Positions 21,301 through 30,300 of a stretch of 64,000 bases of DNA are shown one piece after another. The translations under genes were made by a program, and so were the position numbers. This stretch comes from Girardinichthys multiradiatus. Its lineage: Eukaryota > Chordata > Actinopteri > Cyprinodontiformes > Goodeidae. Position 1 is the first letter of the stretch. Each line of letters opens with the position of its first letter. The stretch covers positions 48,403,613 through 48,467,612 of the forward strand of contig NC_061796.1 in NCBI RefSeq assembly GCF_021462225.1, read 5' to 3'. The notes below the pieces were generated by a model. The model saw only the letters and a program-made list of their open reading frames with translations. It was not told the origin of the DNA and ran no database searches.

Positions 21301-24300
21301 TGTTTTATGAAAGCTGGAGGGTAGAAACATCAGAAATGACCTTAGCTTCACGCTCTCCTGCTGTGTCCTGCAGTGTTCCCGTATCCAGTTCCTCCGATTG
21401 AAGAAAATGTTCTGGATGAAGACAAACTGCTTAAAGCCTGGGACATCAAGAAGGTACCCCTGAATTCTTGCTTTTTTCATAAAATCCGTCATAGTTTGAT
21501 GAGCACTGATGCTGCTCAGTGTAACAGACCAGATGAACCAGCTGAATGCTCTGATCCTCTGAGCTGCTGATCTTCTCACAGTAACTGAAGGTTAAGACTA
21601 GACGTTATGTCAAGAACCGTCAGATTTCTGCTCCTCGCCATAAACACTGTTGAAATCTAGATATTCTTCTCAGACATGCTGAGGGAACCACAAGGTTCCC
21701 TGACCTTCTGGTGCTTCTCTCCAACAAACTCAGGTTCTCTGTTTTCTGCCTCAGCCTTTGTCGTCGTCTCGACCCAGGTCCTGTGAGGTTCCAGGCATCA
21801 AGTGAGTCTACACTGAGGAGACACACACACACACACACGTCTGGGCTCCTGCTGCTTGCAAATATCAGATGTTTTCATCTCCAGCAGATTTTAAGGTTGG
21901 AGCAGATTGTCTGCAGTCTGCTAAAGTGGTTCTGATCCGTAGTTCTCTAGACTATCTCAAGGTCTTTCAGAGTTTTTCTTTCCACCCAGTTTCAGTCCAT
22001 GTTCCTGACTGTTTCTGGATCTTGACTGTCTCCTAACCCCCAGGAATCTTCCATTTCCTCCTAGTATCTTCACATCCCCGGAACAACCATCCACACCGGT
22101 CCAAGGTGTCCCTCAGGTTTCCAGCACCGGAGGCTCACTTCCTGACCTGTCCAGCCTCCACTTCCCCTCACCGCTGCCCACGCCGCTGGACCAGGATGAG
22201 CCCAGTTACCCAGGACCCTTCACTCTGAGTGGGGGCAGCAGCACAGGGAACCTGGCCTCCACCCTCACCCAGCTGGGCATCAACGCAGCAGGAGGAAACG
22301 GCAGCTATCACCACCCCTCACCAGGTCTGTACGGAAGGTGTTCCCTGCTGGAATCTTCTGGCAGAAGAAACGTTTCCTTAAACCTCTGAGGTCCCTTTTA
22401 TCTTAGCTCCAGCATTGTCCACTGGACACAAAAATGTCTGCAGGTCTGGTGAAATATTATAAAAAACATTTTTTTTCAATGCTGCACGGTGGCACTGTTG
22501 GTAGCACTTGTCTTGCAGCAAGAAGGTCCAGGGTTCAACTCCCAGTCAGGGGTCTTTCTGCATGAAGTTTACATGTTCTCCCCGTGCATGCGTGGGTTCT
22601 CACCGGGTACTCCAGCTTCCTCCCACAGTCCAAAGACATGCCTGTTAGGTTAATTGGTCTCTCTAAATTGGCCTTAGGTGTATGAATGAGTGAGTGTTGC
22701 CCTGCGATGGACTGGTGACCTGTCCAGGGTGAACCCCACCTCCTGCCTATAGACTGCTGGAGATAGACACCAGCTCCCCCGCGACCCACTGTGGAAGAAG
22801 GGGTATAGAAGATGACTGACTGACATTTTTTCCAATTATAACTTAACATAAATATAAATCATTCCTAACTATAGTTTTCACCACGAACTCAGTTTTTTAA
22901 AGTTTACCATCTTTCTGCCTTTAACCCACTCAAGGAACCAGGTTTCCATACAAAACGCGTTCTCTACCCTACAACCCAGATTGATGTTCTAAAGCCTTTC
23001 CCACCTTTGCTGCAGATGTTTCTGTCTTCTTTCCTGCAGGTTCTGCTTAACCCAAACCATCATGATGCAGACACGGTTAAGCCCAGAGGTATTCATACCC
23101 GGGCAGATTTAGATTTCAATTATTTTCTGCTTGTTTCTGACAGGAAATAAAAACCAGCAACAAAAGATTAGAAAACCACAGAAAACATCTACGTTTTCAT
23201 TTCCATTTGATTAAAAAAGTCATGGGTTGGAAGGCCTCCTTATCATCACCCTAATTGATCCCTCCAAAGATTGTCTACCAGATTCAGGTCTGGACCGCAC
23301 CAGAACATTAATATAGGTTCCAGTCAGAACAAACATGTTGTTCAACCCGACATCTGCCAGGGGTGTGAATAAGTAGCTTAACTGTACGTTCTGGAGATGT
23401 TGGTGCCATCATGTTCTCAGTAAAGCAGGAGGATCTTCTGACCTGCTGGATGCAGACCTTCTTCAATAATGACACAAACCGTGATGCTTCCATCTCCATG
23501 CTCCCTGTTTCAGTCCACATGTCTGTGTTTTCTGGTGAAGCTCTAAAAGCTTCGACCAGTTTGATATGAAGAAATGTTGCATTATTTTCCATGTTTGTTG
23601 AAAAGCTAAACATCAGATATAGACTTGTTTGCCCTGGTTCTGTGTGTGTGACTCATGTGAAGGTTAGCAGAGGAAGCATGTGGGTGAGTTTGGATGACAT
23701 AAACACAGAGGTGTGTGTCTGCGAAGCTGTGCTCTAAATTTAACCTCAGAGTTCAGAGGATGATTTTTTCTTCTTTAGTCGGAAAATGTTGGCGTCTTTA
23801 TTCGGTTGTGAGGTGACTGCAGGAACCGCAGACAGGAAGCTGCTGTGAGCTTAGGCTCAACAGACCTGAACCCGGATCAGTTCTTAGTTCTCGGATCGCG
23901 GTGCAGCAGATGACAAATAGGATGAGGGGAAGACCCAGCTGAAACATTCAGATTTTTAGTTTGATTACAAGAGTTTCTCTTGAATTGAACTCTGAGTGAA
24001 ACAGGGAGCTGTTGATGCCCTCAGTGAGTCTCAGGGTTCTGATTATCTGAAATGTTCACAGTGAAGCGAGGAGATTAAATATTAGATGTGTTTGCAGCGC
24101 CACCTGCTGGCTGCGCAGGTCGCTGTCTGATTGATAGATCTTTGGTTTTCTCCCATGCTGTGTTTATGGTCACCCTGATCATGGTCTTTCTGGGTTCTTG
24201 TTGAAGTTTGATAGTTGAACTTGACTGAATCATGTAAAGAAGAATCGGTTCTCTGAATCTGATCCGGTTGATTTAGTCCCAAACATTAACAGTGTCTGAA

Positions 24301-27300
24301 TGCAGAGAAAGCAGTTTACATTCCTGGGCGGTTGGGATTTTCTTCGCTGTGTTGACAAAATGTTTATCACCAAACTGTTGTCTTGTGGTGGGAAGTAAGT
24401 AACCGTTTTTACCTGTAAGACCTATATGGGCATGACTATAACTAGGTGCTCAGCAGGTCTTGGATTTAAATCGCTATCATTATTTATGTCCTCTCCACTG
24501 TCGCTACATGCATGCTCAGTATGAGGGATTGCTGCAAAGTCAACACCAGTGACTGTCCACTGTCTCTACATGCTCATCCAGGAGGAGTGAATGCTGCAAG
24601 TCACTGACTGGATGCAATCTGCTGGGTTTCCTTAGATAGAAAAACTTTTTATCCAATTTGAATAAATAACTAACTTTGACTGAACTGTTTGATAGTTACG
24701 ATTAATTGGAATGTATGAACCTGACTGTTGTGAAGAACCTTGAGACGACATGTGTTGTGAATTGGAGCTATATAAAATAAATTGGTGCAGGCAGCTTTAA
24801 AAGGGAAACCAGCAGCGAGGAGCTGCTGATAGTATGCATTAATGAACCGATTTCACTGTGAGGACCTTAGAGCCGAGGACAGCAGGAGTTTAGTCAGTTT
24901 CCTGCTCTTGAGCACACAGGTGGGTGCTAGCACAATGCCAGGGCAGAAAGACATCAGCAGTGACCTTAGAACAGCAACTGTTGCTGCCCATCAACCTGGG
25001 AAGGGTTAGAAGGTCATCTAAAAAACTATATGACCATCATTCTGCAGAGAGGAAGATTATTATTCAAGAGGAAAACATCTCGAGACGGCTGCTGATCTTC
25101 CCAGGAGTGGAGGAGCAGGTTTAGCCCAAGGTCAGAACGTGAACCTCAGAGAAATGACCAAAAACCCAAGAGCTCCATCTCAGACTCCTCTACAGAAATG
25201 TGAGAGTCTGATGAAGACAGACAGGAAACCTGCTGAGAGTTACTGTGGCTTTGCCTCTTTTTAGACCTCCTGAGAACCAGAGTTTCATGGAAACTTCCTA
25301 AAATCTACTGACTTTTCAACATGTGGATGTTTTTCACAGTTGTGTTCTCTTAAAGCAAAACAAATCTGTCTACCAAACCTTCTCCAACAAGTTTAAAGCC
25401 AATCCTTGAATGATTATATGAGTTCTTTTTCTGATGTGTTTCATGTTTAGAAATGTTACTTTTTATCTGGTCTCCTCCCTCAGGGTTCCTGGCATCGCTA
25501 CAGAGCACGCTCAGTAACCCAAACCTGCAGTCTTCACTGAGCAACCCCAACATCCAGTCGTCCCTCAGCAGCCACTCCTTCTCCAACTCTCTGAGCTCCG
25601 CCTCCCTCCACTCGTCACTCAGCAACCCGTCGCTGCAGTCGTCGCTCAGCTCCTCCCCCTCCCTTAGCAGCCAATCACTGCACTCTTCCCTCAGTAACTC
25701 CTCCCTTCAGTCAGGCAGCAACCCCAGCTACAGCAGTGGCGTGGGCATGGCCGGATCAGGCTCCTCCCCTTACACGGTGATGCTCGCCGGCCAGGGCCAG
25801 CCGTCGCTCAGCACGTCGCCACGGAGACGAGTCCAGCTGTCCCCGCTCATCCTGCCTATGGTGGGGGAGTCCTGGAGACATCACTCCAAACAGTTTTCCC
25901 CCACCATCTCTCCGACCCTGTCCTCCATCTCACAGGTAACAGGCTCACCTGAGTTCATATGATTACAGGTCACTGTGGGGTCCTCGGAGACCTCGGATTG
26001 ATAAAGTAAATGTACAAGTGTGACCATTCACCATGTATGGATGCTTCAGATGGATGATATAGAGACATGAAATGTGAGATTGGTGGTTTGATGAGTGAGT
26101 TGATGGTCCCACTGATGGTGAGACGCTGTTGACGGAGACAGATGAAACTCAGGCAGCAGGAAGTACCGTAATTATTCCATGTGCTCTCTTCCTGCCTGCC
26201 TCTCTTTGCAGGGCGTCCCACTGGACACCAGCAAACTGCCTTTGGACCAGCGTCTCCCTCCGTACTCGCTGAGCCAGTCCCTTCACCACCAGCCGCCCCC
26301 AAGTCTGCCCAGCTCCCAGTCCGGACAGCAGCCCCCTTCTGTGGGTCAGCACCACCAGCAGCAGCTCCATCGCCTCCAGCAGCCACGAACAAACACCCAA
26401 CAGCAGCTCCACCTGCAGAACCTGCGGAACCAGCACCTGCAGCAGCACTATGGATCGGTATGTCAGGTCTCGCCTGAGTCACTCATGATGCCATGAAGGT
26501 TTTCCGAGGTTTTAACCCGCTTCTGCTCCTCTGCAGCCTCAGAGGCTGATGGGAACGCAGCCCAACATGCCTGTGAAGTCGGAGAGCGCTTTGGAGCCGT
26601 GCACCCAGACGTCTTCTCTGTGCCAGGTCAAACTGGACATGGAGCAGCAGGTGGAGCAGCAGAGGGGAGGTGGCCTCCCACAGCAGCAACAGATCAACCT
26701 GAACACAGACTTCTACAACGTGAGTGAACATCCACACCTCGTGGAAGCTTCCCACTGAAACATGCTAACTGGATCTGGAGTTAAAACAGCTGTGGAAACA
26801 TCTCCAGAATCACCTGCATGTTGATGATCTGATCAGAGCTGCTGTGCCTGAACCTGCACAGCAATTTAAATTATAATCTAGAAGCCAACATTTGACCCAA
26901 TCTGGATCTTGTCTGAACCAGAACTCTGATTAGAGCAGAGCTCTGCAGACAGAAACTCAGCTCAGTCCTATCAGCTCATCTGATTGAATCATTTTAATGG
27001 ATGTGGAGGTGACCCAGTTGTGTAACCGAGTCAGAACTGATCTTTTAATAATGCTTACAGACGTGTCTGCATAATTCTCTTTTTGACCCACAAACAGCAG
27101 CAGATCCTGACGGGTCGAGAACAGAACCTGAAGAGAAACTGATGGTATCCCAAACACATTTGACTTATTAAATACACATCCAGATTCTAAAGATCTAAAA
27201 CTCACCTGAGATACAAGGACACACAGCTACCAGCTGAATAACCGTAGGAGCTTTACCATGTCCGACTGGGTCAGAATTAAATCTAGAACTGATCAGGAAG

Positions 27301-30300
27301 TCCAGTTTCTCACAAGGAAGATGGAAGGAATCAGGACCATCAATCTGGGAAGATTTCCAACCAATAAAAGTGGATTTATGGCCTTCAGCAGAGGAACATT
27401 TTGATCCACCCTTAATGATCAGTCACACAGTGGCGCACAAGGTGTGCAATAAAGCTAGGATCTGGATTCAGGAGCCTGAACACAAACTGGTGTGGATGTT
27501 GGTAAGGAAATTCAGTAAAGAGGAACTTTGTGTTCTCTGGATCAATAAGAACCTGGAAAATGTCTCGGTTTTTGGTCCACCTGCTGCTGATTTCAGCTGA
27601 CTCGGAACCACTTCAGACAACAACCTGATTGCCCTGAAAACCAAAGTGTGAACCTAAAAATTGGCTAAATTTAATCAGATGTTGTTGTGGTTAAATAATC
27701 AAGAACTTCCAGCTTCCAGATGGAGACCATCTCCACTATTAAAGCTTCTCAGCTCAACACTAAAGTGCAACAGATCTAAACATTCCCAGTTACTATTGTG
27801 GAAGTTAAACTTGATAGTTTGAGCAGATATTGCATTAAGACTTGATCACTGTCTTGATTTGTTTTATCCCAGGATGCCTTGTTCAGCTCCCTGCTGGAGG
27901 ATCCCTACCTCAGTCTGCAGCTCTCGGGAAAGTCCAACCAGCAGGTAAACTGGACCTCAGACTATTTATTGGTTTATAAAAGCATAATGCACATGGCTGA
28001 ACATAATGAAACTGTATAACTGAGGCTAATTTCCATCCATAGTCTCAGCAGGTTAATGGTAGAACAATAAAGGCGATGATCTGGACCAGAACCAAAAACA
28101 TTAGTTCACCAATAAAACAAGATGTGTAAAACAAACAGGAGATTACAGAAATAAACACAAAGGTTTCATAGACTGGATAATAGAGATGAGCCTGAAGTAT
28201 GCTGACAGTACACCATACCACCTCGTCTTCACAGCGCCCTCTAGTGGTTCAGGTGTGTCGCAGCCACCAACCATGTCCTTAAACCAACCGGCCTGTGTAA
28301 CAATCAAAGATATTATGAATCTGTTAACCTTGAACAATTAGGACGAGTGTCGCAAATTAGCATCAATCCTGTTCTGGTCTCTGTATGGCCAAGGTGGTGT
28401 AGGTGTAGCACAGATCCATGTGGCCTCTGCTGAGCGCGCCGGGTTTGGCTGATAAGTGCAGACCACTTAGCAGTTATGCAAACTCTGAGGCATCCTGTCC
28501 AGATTTCAGGTTGATGTACCAGCCACCTGCTCTCATCTGGTGCCGATGCTTGGGAGGTCCAAAGATTCCCAGCTTGACTCAGAACCAGAACCAGGCCGCC
28601 TCTCAATTAGGCTATGTGGAGAAAATGTTACCAGAACCACCATTTAATGGCAGCAGTTAATATTCGAAACGTTTGAAATGATAAAAGAGTGCACCCACCC
28701 AGACCCTCCAGCTGCTGCTGGTGTTCTGGAGGCAGAGAGAACCTGGAAGCTGGCTCCTCGGGTTCAGAACCACAGGTGGTAACCACTCACCTGATGAACC
28801 TGAAGCTGGAACATCAACTCACCTTAAAGGGTTAGTTTAGATTTCTTAACGTGAGATTCTGTGAAGGTATCATCTGAGGTACCTGTAGAGGGAAGATGTC
28901 ATATCAGAAAAGTAAGTACACCCTGTTCCACAGTGGTAGAAGCTAACAGCTGATCACATGTTTGCTGTATGAACATCAGCTGATCATCTGGATATTTTCC
29001 AAACTGCACAGAAACCAGGCTCAACCAAGGTAGCTCCACATAGAATCATGGACCGGATCGACTGAACAAACAGAACCAAACATGATGACGGTCCAACAAA
29101 TGCTGGGTGCCACTGATGTGAAGATTTTTAATTTGACTTGATTTAAAATCAGTTAAATGAGTCCAAGAAGCTGTAGGTTCTGATCAGGAACCATTACTGA
29201 TCAGAACTTTACAGAACCTCACTTCAATAAATCTAAACCATCTCTTTAAACATGTAGGACCTAATACAAATAAAAGAACAACTCTGGGTTCTGGCCCAAA
29301 CCTTGCAGGCTGAGAGGTAAAGGTAGCCCATGATGCAGACACCCAAACCATGTAACAGAACCAACTGAAAGGATGATTGGACCTTTTATACTGTTGGAAG
29401 GATCAAGGTTTCTCTGGTGGTTCTCCTTCTGATTCTCTCTCTCTCTCTATCTGATCTTACTCCAGGAGCCAAAGCTTCTGTGGGAGGAGTTGTCACATGG
29501 GACCTCAGCATCCAATCAGAAACAGGCTTTGATGTAACTATGGCAACAAGTTTAGGAGAAGAAATGTTACCAAAGTTGTACTTCCTCTGAAGTGTCTGAG
29601 AAACAGAACTGTAGCTGCAGAACATCTGTGAGAACATGAGCCACAGTAAAGGTCTGAAGTAGGCAGGAGAGCAAAGAGGTCCATGTGAGGAGGTCCGTCC
29701 CAGTTCTGACTCGTGTTACCGAGCTGCTGACATGCTACCCGTCGCTGTTCATCTGCTGCAATGCTGCACCTTCACCAGCAGGGGCAGTGTAACTCCTGCT
29801 GGCACGTTTTTAATGAAGGTTCTAAACTTGTCCTCCTCTGTTCCAGTTCACAGCTGAGAGCCCGGCTGATGGTCTGTCCATGAACCACAGCAGTCTGAGC
29901 CAGAACCAGTTCCCATCCAACAGTCAGGGGCATCTGGAGCTGCAGGAGCCCGGGTACCAGCAGCAGCTCAACAACCAGAACCAGAACTACGGCGGCGGAG
30001 ACAACCGACAGAACGTTCCCAACATCATCCTCACAGGTACCAACCACAGACAGAACCGGCCGAATCTCACATTCATAAGTCCTGTTCTTTATAAAACCTG
30101 ATCCGAGTTCTACTGTGGTTCTAATACCCCCACCCTTCCTCCACCCCTGCAGGAGACTCCCCTACAGGTCTGTCCAAGGAGATTGCCAGCGCTCTGTCCC
30201 ACGTCCCCGGCTTCGAGATGGACCCCTTCTCCCTGGACGAGCAGCTCCGGATGGACCCCCTGTCTCTGGACATGCTGGAGGGCGACCTGATGCTAGCCGA

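Larger units (their letters stand above)
18179..21373 (+). other. crtc2: crtc2 intron 7
   Basis: 3.2 kb, of which about 2 kb is an antisense L2 retrotransposon (19020-20998). Confidence 0.75.
22325..25483 (+). other. crtc2: crtc2 intron 10
   Basis: 3.2 kb with a SINE (22484-22824), a CTCF-like site (24097), an L2 3' end (24477-24787) and a Tc1 relic (24895-25235). The part 22840-24090 shows only a possible Tc1-end-like stretch near 23080 that I could not confirm. Confidence 0.7.

Noticed and set aside
23080..23260. Tc1-like terminal repeat (gaggtattcatacccgggc)
   Set aside because: Only a short resemblance; no transposase text or matching second end nearby.
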